Below, in pieces: positions 8,989-16,211 of a stretch of 64,000 nt of DNA; position 1 is the first letter of the stretch, and every line of letters begins with the position of its first letter. The translations under genes and the position numbers were made by a program. The notes below the pieces were generated by a model. The model was not told the origin of the DNA. It saw only the letters and a list, made by a program, of their open reading frames with translations, and did not search any database. Where the stretch lies: positions 951,816 to 1,015,815 of the forward strand of contig NZ_MVJM01000002.1 of assembly GCF_002156385.1 (NCBI RefSeq), written 5' to 3'. This stretch comes from Halalkalibacter urbisdiaboli (GTDB lineage Bacteria > Bacillota > Bacilli > Bacillales > Bacillaceae_D).

Positions 8989-9017
8989 ATTATACTAGGT
9001 ATAAGGGGGCTGGTGAA
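8989..9017 (-). promoter_or_regulatory. Likely sigma-A promoter of the riboswitch/FN3 gene transcript
   Basis: Minus strand TTCACC-N17-TATAAT: perfect -10 at 8994-8989 and a 4/6 -35 at 9017-9012, starting the transcript just ahead of the aptamer. It is a housekeeping-type promoter, unlike the sigma-D promoters on either side. Confidence 0.65.
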
Positions 9018-9162
9018 TAGTTCATTATAACTGTTTGTTGCTGATTCCATAAATTAATTTTAGCTATATCTCCGTATATCTAACCAAAACTTCCTACTTA
9101 GTCTCAAATCTTTTATTTGAGGCTAGTCAAAATCATTTATTATTTTAAGAATCAAACAGCAT

Positions 9163-9195
9163 GAAAAAGAGACCCTAGTAAACTAAGGTCTCTCT
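9163..9195 (-). terminator. Terminator of hag
   Basis: AGAGACCCTAGT (9168-9179) pairs with ACTAAGGTCTCT (9182-9193), 11 of 12 positions, followed on the minus strand by a T-run. It sits 16 nt after the flagellin stop codon. Confidence 0.88.
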
Positions 9196-9210
9196 TTCTA
9201 TTACTTAAAA

Positions 9211-10044
9211 TTAACGAAGTAATTGTAATACAGCTTGTGGCTGTTGGTTAGCTTGAGCTAACATAGCTTGTGATGCTTGATTAAGGATGTTCGAACGAGT
9301 GAACTCCATCATTGACTTAGCCATGTCAGTATCACGGATACGAGACTCAGCAGCTTGTAAGTTTTCAGAAGAAACGTCTAAGTTTTTAATTGTGTGCTCT
9401 AAACGGTTTTGATTAGCACCTAATGCAGAACGTTGAGCAGAAACAGTGTTAATTGCCGCATCAATTTTTGCAACTTCAGTATCAAAATCAAACATAGCTG
9501 GGTCACTTACATCAACAGTATCAACAGTTAGTGTAGTTGCATTCATATTACCAATATTTAAAGTCATTTGTTGTGTAGCATTAGCACCAATTTGGAAAGT
9601 TAAATCTGCAGTACCCGCAGCATATGAACCGTCTAGTAGATTTTTCCCGTTAAATTGTGTACGTCCTGCAATACCATCAATTTCTCCAATAAGTTCAGTA
9701 ATTTCATCTTGGATAGCTTGTAAATCTTCAGCTTCATTGGTCCCTTTGTTCCCAGCTTGAACTGTTAATTCACGCATACGTTGTAAAATAGCATGAGTTT
9801 CAGTTAAAGCACCCTCAGCAGTTTGAATTAAAGAAATACCATCTTGAGAGTTTTTAGAAGCCATGTCAAGACCGCGAATTTGACCACGCATTTTTTCTGA
9901 AATTGCTAATCCCGCAGCATCGTCGCCAGCACGGTTAATTTTTAAACCTGAAGAAAGTTTCTCCATTGCCTTTGCAGCAGAGTTGTTGTTCATACCCATC
10001 TGACGGTGAGAGTTCATTGCATTAAGATTGTGATTGATAATCAT
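9211..10044 (-). CDS. hag: Flagellin
   Basis: 277-residue filament subunit, at the short end for Bacillus flagellins. The N-terminal D0/D1 helices start MIINHNLNAMNSHRQMG and include KLSSGLKINRAGDDAAGLAISE. The C-terminal helices end ILNQASQAMLAQANQQ and LQLLR. The central surface-exposed region is very small, so the D2/D3 domains are essentially missing, as in other alkaliphilic bacilli. It has no signal peptide because it is exported through the flagellar apparatus. It is monocistronic, with its own sigma-D promoter (10156-10182), CsrA sites in the leader (10053-10085) and a strong terminator. FliS, FliW and CsrA, its known partners, are all encoded nearby. Confidence 0.98.
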   Translation of the reverse strand: MIINHNLNAMNSHRQMGMNNNSAAKAMEKLSSGLKINRAGDDAAGLAISEKMRGQIRGLDMASKNSQDGISLIQTAEGALTETHAILQRMRELTVQAGNKGTNEAEDLQAIQDEITELIGEIDGIAGRTQFNGKNLLDGSYAAGTADLTFQIGANATQQMTLNIGNMNATTLTVDTVDVSDPAMFDFDTEVAKIDAAINTVSAQRSALGANQNRLEHTIKNLDVSSENLQAAESRIRDTDMAKSMMEFTRSNILNQASQAMLAQANQQPQAVLQLLR

Positions 10045-10052
10045 TATATTTT

Positions 10053-10085
10053 CCTCCTTGAATGTGTCCGCCCACGTCCTTGTGG
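10053..10085 (-). promoter_or_regulatory. CsrA-binding sites in the hag leader
   Basis: The minus strand has CCACAAGGACGTGG (10085-10072), a hairpin with CCAC/GTGG stem and AAGGA in the loop, the typical high-affinity CsrA site. The second site is the Shine-Dalgarno sequence itself, CAAGGAGG (10060-10053). This matches the two-site arrangement by which CsrA blocks hag translation in B. subtilis and FliW relieves it. An extra GCGGACA lies between them. Confidence 0.85.
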
Positions 10086-10155
10086 TTGGATGTTAAATTA
10101 GAGCTTTCCGCAAAGAATGTCGGCCGCCATTCCTTACTTCCTGCTTACAATATTT

Positions 10156-10182
10156 ATATCGGACGGTTTTCAAAGATGTTTA
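10156..10182 (-). promoter_or_regulatory. Sigma-D promoter of hag
   Basis: Minus strand TAAA-N15-TCCGATAT, one mismatch from consensus. A long A/T run just upstream (about 10190-10218) could act as an UP element. The transcript would have a leader of about 105 nt carrying the CsrA sites. Confidence 0.92.
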
Positions 10183-10263
10183 GTGCTTTTCTATTAAAAT
10201 ATATTTTTTTTTTTAGATTATTGTCGTTTCTTCTGTTCTGTTTATTTGTCCTAGTTTGATAAC

Positions 10264-10293
10264 TTAATTAAAACCCTCTGTAATGATGAGGGT
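10264..10293 (-). terminator. Terminator downstream of csrA
   Basis: ACCCTC (10273-10278) pairs with GAGGGT (10288-10293), followed on the minus strand by TTTAATTAAG. It lies more than 200 nt after the csrA stop because a repeat element (10302-10499) sits in between. Confidence 0.7.
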
Positions 10294-10301
10294 CTATTAT
10301 T

Positions 10302-10499
10302 GAGAGCACTGAAAAAGGTGGTTTTTCGAGGGCACTGAAAAACCTTCTCTAGTAACTCAAAGAAGAAGTAATGGCTTCGCTCGTTGCGCGCCTTGCGATG
10401 AGAAACCCGCTCAAAGCAAGGCTTTTAAAATCGGGCAACGGCTACGCACATTACGTAAAGGCCACTGAAAAAGGAAAAACCACCCTCTTCACTGGCCTC
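10302..10499. repeat. MITE-like palindromic element with 26-bp inverted ends
   Basis: The left end 10302-10327 and right end 10474-10499 are imperfect inverted repeats sharing GGTGGTTTTTC. Inner segments also pair: GTAATG near 10368 with CATTAC near 10450, CGTTGC with GCAACG, and CCTTGC with GCAAGG. The whole 198 bp can therefore fold into one long imperfect hairpin. It is GC-richer than its surroundings, carries no convincing gene, and contains the motif GCACTGAAAAA near 10306 and 10332. A related hairpin starting GGGCACTGAAAAAGGG is at 52888. It lies between the csrA stop and the csrA terminator, consistent with insertion there. Confidence 0.7.
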
Positions 10500-10505
10500 C
10501 TATTA

Positions 10506-10742
10506 TTACTTTTCTGGATCAATCGTACGAAAAAACCCTTTAATCGCATCAATTGAAACCGTCTTGACTGCCTCATTATTTTCTTCCTGAATGGCTAAAT
10601 ACACTTCCTTACGGTGAATGTCTACGTGGCGGGGAGCATTGATTCCTACCTTTACTTGGTCACCTTCAATTGAGAGAATGGTGATTTCAATATTGTCTCC
10701 GATTTGAATGGCTTCTTTTGATTTTCGTGAGAGAACGAGCAT
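10506..10742 (-). CDS. csrA: Carbon storage regulator CsrA
   Basis: 78-residue RNA-binding translational repressor. The N-terminal [20 protein letters not shown] and GVNAPR-type motif ([16 protein letters not shown]) are diagnostic. CsrA dimers bind GGA hairpins; here the target is the hag leader 700 bp away. Its ATG follows the fliW stop directly (TAAATG), so the two are coupled, as expected for partner proteins: FliW binds CsrA and inactivates it until flagellin accumulates. The C-terminus is slightly longer than in enteric CsrA, typical for FliW-containing Firmicutes. Confidence 0.97.
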   Translation of the reverse strand: MLVLSRKSKEAIQIGDNIEITILSIEGDQVKVGINAPRHVDIHRKEVYLAIQEENNEAVKTVSIDAIKGFFRTIDPEK

Positions 10743-11195
10743 TTACTTTCCCTCCTTGGTAGCTGTTTCGACAGGTTTAAAAATGGGGTGCTTTGTTTGG
10801 TAGCTGTCGTCGCTTAGGACGATTTGCTTTCCTTTTCGTTCTTTCGTATTTACGATAATAGGACCTTGGAGATTCGCCGTTGTATCTGAAAATGGCTCTC
10901 GGACTGTTAATGTGACGAAGATGGCAACCTCTTCTTCCTTCTCAATCTCTAATTGTTCAAGCGTAGAATCTGGTATCTTGACTTGATAACTTTTTACGAA
11001 TTCAAAGGGATTTACAACAATAAATGCAGTATCGACACTTTGAACCGACTGTAATACATAAAATGGTGTTTCTGTATCAAAGGGTAATAGAACAAAGCTT
11101 GTCTCATCTTCAAAGGCGGGGAGCCCGTTCTCGAATTGAATCAGTTTATCCTCTGTTACTTCAACAGAATTGGAATACTTTGTTTCAATAATCAT
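10743..11195 (-). CDS. fliW: Flagellar assembly factor FliW
   Basis: 150 residues from ATG 11193-11195, preceded by AAAGGTGA; an upstream in-frame start would add nine residues absent in the family. The start MIIETKYSNSVEV and motifs FENGLPAFEDETSFVLLPF and FVVVNPF-type (AFIVVNPFEFVKSY) are typical FliW. FliW alternately binds flagellin and CsrA, linking filament assembly to flagellin translation. It lies directly upstream of csrA and downstream of yviE, but a hairpin terminator at 11277-11304 separates it from yviE, so it may have its own promoter or rely on read-through. Confidence 0.95.
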   Translation of the reverse strand: MIIETKYSNSVEVTEDKLIQFENGLPAFEDETSFVLLPFDTETPFYVLQSVQSVDTAFIVVNPFEFVKSYQVKIPDSTLEQLEIEKEEEVAIFVTLTVREPFSDTTANLQGPIIVNTKERKGKQIVLSDDSYQTKHPIFKPVETATKEGK

Positions 11196-11276
11196 ACTTG
11201 GAATCACCTTTCCATATCTCATTTAGTTTTATCATTGTATCATATGAGCAATCGTTTTGCTGAAAGGGTCCGCACA

Positions 11277-11304
11277 AAAGAAAAAACCGCATTCCAGCGG
11301 TTTT
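11277..11304 (-). terminator. Hairpin terminator between yviE and fliW
   Basis: AAAACCGC (11283-11290) pairs with GCGGTTTT (11297-11304) with a 6-nt loop, and the minus strand continues into TTTTTTCTTTT. It ends the flgM-to-yviE transcript, at least in part. Confidence 0.8.
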
Positions 11305-11311
11305 CATGTTG

Positions 11312-11893
11312 TTACAAGCCCTTATTTAAAATTCCACCCACAGCCTGAAACGAAATCTGCTCCTTCTGGCGAACATACACATCTGTTTGCCATTTCGGAA
11401 TTGAAATATCTGGCTCATGAGGTGTGACTCTAATTTCTGGCTTTTTATTCGGTACCCGGAAGTTAACCTCGCTCGGTTGATAATCGAAATTAATTTTGAA
11501 AGCACTTCGCGGCATTTGGACGAGCGTTAATTGTTTTTCTGGTTTTTCACTATTTTGCTTCGCAATCCGCGGAAACGCGCCAAAGCCATTTTCAATTTGC
11601 ATCATTTGCTTTCCTTGCTGCGCTGTTTTTGCGACATACTTTGCCACGACACCTTCTGTTTTATTCCAATAGTCATTGGCTAGACGAAGGGGTGTTTTTA
11701 AGTTGGCATCTGCAAATGCCTCGGTTTGGTCAATTGAGAGCTTAGATGCGGTTGTGCTGATTTCGATTAACGCTGCATGCTCTTGATTGATTTGCAGGTT
11801 GGCATGATGCTGTTTTACTTTCATAGGAGGCTGCTGCGAGCGTAGGCCGATGTAGGCATCGTTTTTTTGGATATCAATCGTTGGTAGTCTCAC
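11312..11893 (-). CDS. yviE: DUF6470 flagellar-operon protein YviE
   Basis: 193 residues, in the flgL-yviE-fliW position typical for Bacillus. It starts MRLPTIDIQKNDAYIGLRS and contains the usual pattern of QINQEHAALIEIST, a helical middle (DYWNKTEGVVAKYVAKTAQQG) and a strand-rich C-terminal half with several Pro-bounded segments. No signal peptide or membrane segment. The molecular role of this family is not established; the constant linkage suggests a part in filament/hook-junction assembly or its control. It begins 17 nt after flgL. Confidence 0.85.
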   Translation of the reverse strand: MRLPTIDIQKNDAYIGLRSQQPPMKVKQHHANLQINQEHAALIEISTTASKLSIDQTEAFADANLKTPLRLANDYWNKTEGVVAKYVAKTAQQGKQMMQIENGFGAFPRIAKQNSEKPEKQLTLVQMPRSAFKINFDYQPSEVNFRVPNKKPEIRVTPHEPDISIPKWQTDVYVRQKEQISFQAVGGILNKGL

Positions 11894-11910
11894 AGCAATC
11901 TCTCCTTATT

Positions 11911-13107
11911 TTAACGTAAGAAATCTAGTAATGTCGGCTGCATAATTCTTGCACCAGATGAAAGTGCAGCACGGTGCACACTTTCTTGCGTAGTCAAATC
12001 AATAATAACTTTTTCCATATCGGCATCTTCGTTATCAGAAAGGATCCGGTTTGCCGTAACTTCCTGTTCCATGATGCGGTTTTCGATCATTTCGACACGG
12101 TTTACGCGAGCACCAAGCTCGGCACGCTCTGACACCATATTATTTAGATGACCTGCAAAATTATTAATGAACCCAGACAGGTCTTCCCCTTTTACAGTGG
12201 AGTCTTCAAGGGCACGTTCTAACCGAATAATGTCACCGAATAATGTGTTATTAAAAATATTACTTGGGTTAATATTTACCGGAATGGAAACCCCTTTAAG
12301 TAATTCGATCTCAACTGGGTCTTCATTGATTGATACAGCATTCTGCTTAGCAACAACGATATCATTCTGACGTAACGATTTCTTTACGTTTTTTGGACTC
12401 ATAGGGTCATTTGGATCGTATTTTGGATTTGCCTCAGAAAAGCTCAGGCTTCCGTTGTTTTGATCGATGACAATCTGTCTTGCTTTTTCATCAAAGTCTG
12501 CATCACCAAATGCAGGCATCGTTTGCGCTGAATCTTGGAACGTTAGCGTTCCGTTTCCATCATCGTTCACTAGCTTATACGCTCTTCCATCATAAATGAC
12601 ATCAACGGTATTTGGAGGAATCGTTCCATCAATAATTGATTGGGCCCCTAAATCCATATCCTTCATATCAACAATTGGCGCATTCGTCGTGTCTGTTCCA
12701 TTAAAAATATATTTATTACTATTCTTCGTGTTTGCTAGTGATTGTAAATGCTCACGTAGCTGTTTAATTTCTTGGGCAATGTTAGCTCGCTCGCTTGAGT
12801 CATACGTATCATTTGCCGCTTGTGTCGCAAGCTCACGAATACGTTGTAATGCCTCGGTTCCTTTATCAATCGTCGCATCAGCCGTATCCATCCAGTTGTA
12901 CACTTCACGAAGGTTACGTTTAAATTGCTCTACCTCGGTTACTTGAGAGCGGTAACGCATCCCTTTCATCGCCACAACTGGGTCTTGAGAAGCACGTGTT
13001 ATTTTTTTTCCGGTTGCTAATTGGTCCTGAATATTTGCAAGACGGTTATAGCCTTGATTTATATGTCCTAATGTATTTCTTGATAGCATCGTTTGCGTTA
13101 CACGCAT
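11911..13107 (-). CDS. flgL: Flagellar hook-associated protein 3
   Basis: 398 residues. A flagellin-like N-terminus (MRVTQTMLSRNTLGHINQGYNRL, then QLATGKKITRASQDPVVA) and a C-terminal helix ending IMQPTLLDFLR mark FlgL, which joins the hook-filament junction to the filament. The middle region is acidic and variable (about residues 170-270). It starts 16 nt after flgK and belongs to the flgM-flgN-flgK-flgL-yviE unit. Confidence 0.96.
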   Translation of the reverse strand: MRVTQTMLSRNTLGHINQGYNRLANIQDQLATGKKITRASQDPVVAMKGMRYRSQVTEVEQFKRNLREVYNWMDTADATIDKGTEALQRIRELATQAANDTYDSSERANIAQEIKQLREHLQSLANTKNSNKYIFNGTDTTNAPIVDMKDMDLGAQSIIDGTIPPNTVDVIYDGRAYKLVNDDGNGTLTFQDSAQTMPAFGDADFDEKARQIVIDQNNGSLSFSEANPKYDPNDPMSPKNVKKSLRQNDIVVAKQNAVSINEDPVEIELLKGVSIPVNINPSNIFNNTLFGDIIRLERALEDSTVKGEDLSGFINNFAGHLNNMVSERAELGARVNRVEMIENRIMEQEVTANRILSDNEDADMEKVIIDLTTQESVHRAALSSGARIMQPTLLDFLR

Positions 13108-13123
13108 TGAGTTTCACCTATCC

Positions 13124-14809
13124 TTATCGACCGACTACGCCCATACCGTTAATAATACGGTCAAGCATTTCGTCAACCATTGTAATATTACGAGCCGCCG
13201 CATTATAGGCGTGCTGGAATTGAATCATTAGCGTCATTTCTTCATCAAGTGAAACGTTGCTTACAGAATCACGTCTAAACTGGACACTTTCTCGTAGTGC
13301 TTCAGAGCTTCCTACCATCCGGTTTGCCTCTTGTGCCGATACAGCCATATCACCGATGACGCCTTGATAAAAACTACTCATCGTTGCTGAATCGTTACCA
13401 AACGTTAAGACTGCATCCTTAGAATTCGCTAGACGTTGAGCATTCGAACCGTCACCGGCAAAAGCACGTGCAACACCATCAACAAAATTATTATCATCTT
13501 GTAAAATAGCATGAACCGCTTCGTAATCTACTGGACTTTGTTTCATTAAAGTTTGGTATTCATCGCGTTTTGCTGCAGTTAACGCATTCACATTAACTGA
13601 TGCTGCTGAAATATTATTTAAACTATTCGTAATGTTTTCATGAATCTTAATAGAACCTGCTGGATTACTAGAATCGAAGCGGAAAAAGTCACCGCCGACC
13701 TCCGTTTTTCCATCAGTCGGAAGCGTGAATCCTACTTTATGAATGTTATTAATCTCCGTAGCAAACACTTCTGCCATCGTATTTAAATCGCGAATCATGT
13801 TAGGGTAAAGTCCGGTAACATTTGCTGCATCTGGGCCATATCCATATGACTCTATTAATCCACGCATTTCCCCACGTGGGAGTTCATTTAAATCGACATC
13901 GTAACCTGTAACGCCACCGTCATTTGAAAATGAAAATTGTTCAACAAAATTATTATCTGTTTTAACTGATAGTTGCATCGGTGCTTGGCTTCTTGTGCCA
14001 TCGACAAGCAAGACACGCGACTGTGGGTCTGCCGGGTCCGTTAAATATGGATTGCCATTGTCATCTACTAAGTAGACAGATACAGCTCCCTCAGAAGCTG
14101 AATTAGGATTTCCACCACTTTGAACCCGTTCCACCTTTACATTAATAAGCGTTGATAATCTATCAATAAGACGATCCTGCTCGTCATATAAATCATTTGT
14201 TACATACCCGTGTGGTTCGGCATCACGAACTTGTTTGTTGACATTGTGTAACTGATTTAAAATCGAGTTTACTTCTTTTTCTGTTACACTAATTTCATTC
14301 TTATAATCATTTCGAATCGCATCTAATGAATCGTTTAAATAATTGAACGTTTCGGCAACCGCAATTCCGCGCTGACGAACAACAGAACGAGCACCTGCAT
14401 CCTCAGGATCTACGTTTAAATCCTGAAGCGAAGTCCAAAATTTATCTATTTGCGACGAAAGGCCATCCGTAGACGGTTCATTTAAAATATCTTCCATTTT
14501 CTCAAGTGACTTGCTTCGCATTTCCCAATAGCCAACCTTATTACTTTCATTTCGGTATTGTACATCAAGAAATTGCTCACGAACACGTTGCACTGAATCT
14601 GCTTTTACACCTGTTCCAATTTGTCCTGGTATTTTCGGACGATTCATCCCAATACTTGGATACGGCTCTGTCTGTGTAAAATTTACGCGCTGTCTTGAAT
14701 AGCCTTCTGTATTTGCATTAGCAATATTTTGCCCAACTGTATGAAGCGCATATTGCTGTGTCACCATTGAGCGTCTTGCCGTTTCAAGCCCATGGAATGT
14801 TGATGTCAT
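13124..14809 (-). CDS. flgK: Flagellar hook-associated protein 1
   Basis: 561 residues. The N-terminal rod/hook signature is GLETARRSMVTQQYALHTVGQNIANANTEGYSRQRV. The C-terminal flagellar domain has VSLDEEMTLMIQFQHAYNAAARNITMVDEMLDRIIN. FlgK forms the first ring of the hook-filament junction. It lies 22 nt after flgN, its export chaperone. The length fits Bacillus FlgK. Confidence 0.97.
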   Translation of the reverse strand: MTSTFHGLETARRSMVTQQYALHTVGQNIANANTEGYSRQRVNFTQTEPYPSIGMNRPKIPGQIGTGVKADSVQRVREQFLDVQYRNESNKVGYWEMRSKSLEKMEDILNEPSTDGLSSQIDKFWTSLQDLNVDPEDAGARSVVRQRGIAVAETFNYLNDSLDAIRNDYKNEISVTEKEVNSILNQLHNVNKQVRDAEPHGYVTNDLYDEQDRLIDRLSTLINVKVERVQSGGNPNSASEGAVSVYLVDDNGNPYLTDPADPQSRVLLVDGTRSQAPMQLSVKTDNNFVEQFSFSNDGGVTGYDVDLNELPRGEMRGLIESYGYGPDAANVTGLYPNMIRDLNTMAEVFATEINNIHKVGFTLPTDGKTEVGGDFFRFDSSNPAGSIKIHENITNSLNNISAASVNVNALTAAKRDEYQTLMKQSPVDYEAVHAILQDDNNFVDGVARAFAGDGSNAQRLANSKDAVLTFGNDSATMSSFYQGVIGDMAVSAQEANRMVGSSEALRESVQFRRDSVSNVSLDEEMTLMIQFQHAYNAAARNITMVDEMLDRIINGMGVVGR

Positions 14810-14831
14810 GACTAGTCCTCCGTTCTATCCT

Positions 14832-15332
14832 TTACGCTTTAGAATCAAAAATTGAGTGACTCGGTTCATAAGAACGTTCCTCCCGAGCTTGAGGGCGTTT
14901 GTAGCTTACATCTTCTGCATTTGGTATGAGTAAATCAAGAGACAGGTTCACAAATTGTAATGACTCTTGAATTAAGGATTGGTTCAGTTCATTTTGTTTC
15001 TTTAATTCATTCACTTCCTGAACGAGTACCTTTTGTAGCCTTTGAAGCAGGTTCGCTTCGTCTGATGAGACTAAGGCAATCATGCTACTAATCGTGGCAT
15101 GTTCATTGGCTTCCCCTTGTTCAGCAAAGAAGGCATGCACTTGCTTTTCACGCATTAATTCCGTCGTGCGTAGCTTAGAGGCTAGCTTCGACTCTTCACG
15201 AACAAGCGCTTCAAGGGCAGGCATGTCCCCTTGCTTAATAGAATCAACTTTTTTCGACGCTAGTTCATTTAACTGCTGATGAATGCGGATTAATTCAGCC
15301 AATGATTGAATAATTAGCTTAACGGCTGACAT
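14832..15332 (-). CDS. flgN: Flagellar export chaperone FlgN
   Basis: 166-residue, all-helical, coiled-coil-rich cytoplasmic protein preceded by a strong GGGGGAGG site. FlgN chaperones hold FlgK and FlgL before export and the gene sits right before flgK, as in B. subtilis. Primary-sequence conservation is weak; the pattern LIRIHQQLNELASKKVDSIK and the regular heptads support the call. It starts 21 nt after flgM. Confidence 0.9.
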   Translation of the reverse strand: MSAVKLIIQSLAELIRIHQQLNELASKKVDSIKQGDMPALEALVREESKLASKLRTTELMREKQVHAFFAEQGEANEHATISSMIALVSSDEANLLQRLQKVLVQEVNELKKQNELNQSLIQESLQFVNLSLDLLIPNAEDVSYKRPQAREERSYEPSHSIFDSKA

Positions 15333-15353
15333 GCCTCCCCCTCCTTCTTTTGT

Positions 15354-15614
15354 TTACTCGTTCCAGTAACCATAAAATTTTGCTGCAACTGCTTGAGGAT
15401 TGACTTTGTATTCACCAGCCTCAATCTGCTTCTTTAATTGCTCGACTTTATCAATTCGCTCCTTCTCAATGCGTGTTCCTTGCTGCATTTCTAGTGCTTG
15501 ACTAGAGATTTCGAGCTTATCGCGCTTTCCACTTACGGCCGCTGCTTTGTCGCTTTTTTCGACTTGCTTTCGGTATGGATTTTGTTGAATTGATTGATAT
15601 GGATTGACTTTCAT
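15354..15614 (-). CDS. flgM: Anti-sigma-D factor FlgM
   Basis: 86 residues: MKVNPYQSIQQNPYRKQ at the start, a disordered Lys/Ser-rich middle with DKLEISSQALEMQ, and the conserved C-terminal sigma-binding helices KIEQLKKQI-type (KVEQLKKQIEAGEYKVNPQAVAAKFYGYW). FlgM holds sigma-D inactive until the hook-basal body is complete. Its promoter is itself sigma-D dependent (15693-15719), giving negative feedback. RBS GAGGTGAG lies 5 nt upstream. Confidence 0.96.
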   Translation of the reverse strand: MKVNPYQSIQQNPYRKQVEKSDKAAAVSGKRDKLEISSQALEMQQGTRIEKERIDKVEQLKKQIEAGEYKVNPQAVAAKFYGYWNE

Positions 15615-15662
15615 TTTTACTCACCTCGCTGTTTTTCAAGCTTTTATACTAAGTCTATGACT

Positions 15663-15709
15663 AAAAAACGTACCATATAAGGTTCATTCTTTATATCGGC
15701 ACGTTTTTT
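15663..15709 (-). terminator. Terminator of the comFA-comFC-yvyF operon
   Basis: On the minus strand AAAAAACGTGCCGATATAA pairs, with two small mismatches, with TTATATGGTACGTTTTTT, followed by AGTC after the U-run. It begins just after the yvyF stop. Its ascending arm contains the -10 element of the flgM promoter. Confidence 0.75.
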
Positions 15710-15719
15710 ATTTTATTTA
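15693..15719 (-). promoter_or_regulatory. Sigma-D promoter of flgM, overlapping the yvyF terminator
   Basis: Minus strand TAAA-N15-GCCGATAT, an exact match to the sigma-D consensus. The -35 TAAA touches the yvyF stop codon and the -10 lies in the terminator stem 15663-15709. Confidence 0.93.
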
Positions 15720-15720
15720 A

Positions 15721-16152
15721 CTATTTTTTTACCCTATCACTTAACGAATGATACGCACTATGCTGCTGTCGTTTTTCCTCTTTCTCAAGTGCCTCTAGCC
15801 GTTCCTTTTCTCGCTCAATTTTTTCGAGCCCCCCGGTAATATTCCCTTTACATGATTCGCAAAGACGGCCTTCTTTTATAATGCTGCCACAAGATTCACA
15901 TGGGTAGCCTAAATTCGGAAATTGCCTCGTCAATAAACGACCCTCGCGAACAAACTGATGAATTTGCTCTAGTGGGACTTCCGTTTGTTCATGAACCTCT
16001 CGTAATGTTGCCATGCGATTTTGTTTCTTCCGCATGAAGGTTGTTACTTTTTCAAAATGCTCTTCCTGTATTTTAAAGCAGTGATTACAGATCGGACGAA
16101 GAGCTTTTACAAATAATCCCCCGCACTTCGGGCAATTTGCTACATCCTTCAT
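15721..16152 (-). CDS. yvyF: Flagellar-operon zinc protein YvyF (TIGR03826 family)
   Basis: 143 residues. Two zinc-ribbon-like pairs are visible: CPKCGG with CNHC near the N-terminus and CESCGSII with CESCKG in the second half. A helical central segment (MATLREVHEQTEVPLEQIHQFVREGRLL) looks like a MerR/HTH-type recognition region, and the C-terminus is a charged coiled coil. The gene always lies between comFC and flgM in Bacillus. A transcription-related role is plausible but not proven. It is 59 nt after comFC, in the same operon. Confidence 0.9.
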   Translation of the reverse strand: MKDVANCPKCGGLFVKALRPICNHCFKIQEEHFEKVTTFMRKKQNRMATLREVHEQTEVPLEQIHQFVREGRLLTRQFPNLGYPCESCGSIIKEGRLCESCKGNITGGLEKIEREKERLEALEKEEKRQQHSAYHSLSDRVKK

Positions 16153-16211
16153 TCCAACTCCCCCTTTTTGTTTCTTCTATTATATCGAGCTTGTTTCTTT
16201 CTGTCAGTGCT

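Noticed and set aside
10062-10259. 65-residue plus-strand open frame across the hag leader
   Set aside because: It covers the hag promoter, leader and A/T run antisense; the Phe/Leu-rich sequence comes from the T-tract.
10371-10556. 61-residue plus-strand open frame over the end of csrA
   Set aside because: It lies in the foldback element and antisense to csrA, has no RBS, and its codons follow the palindrome. Not a gene.
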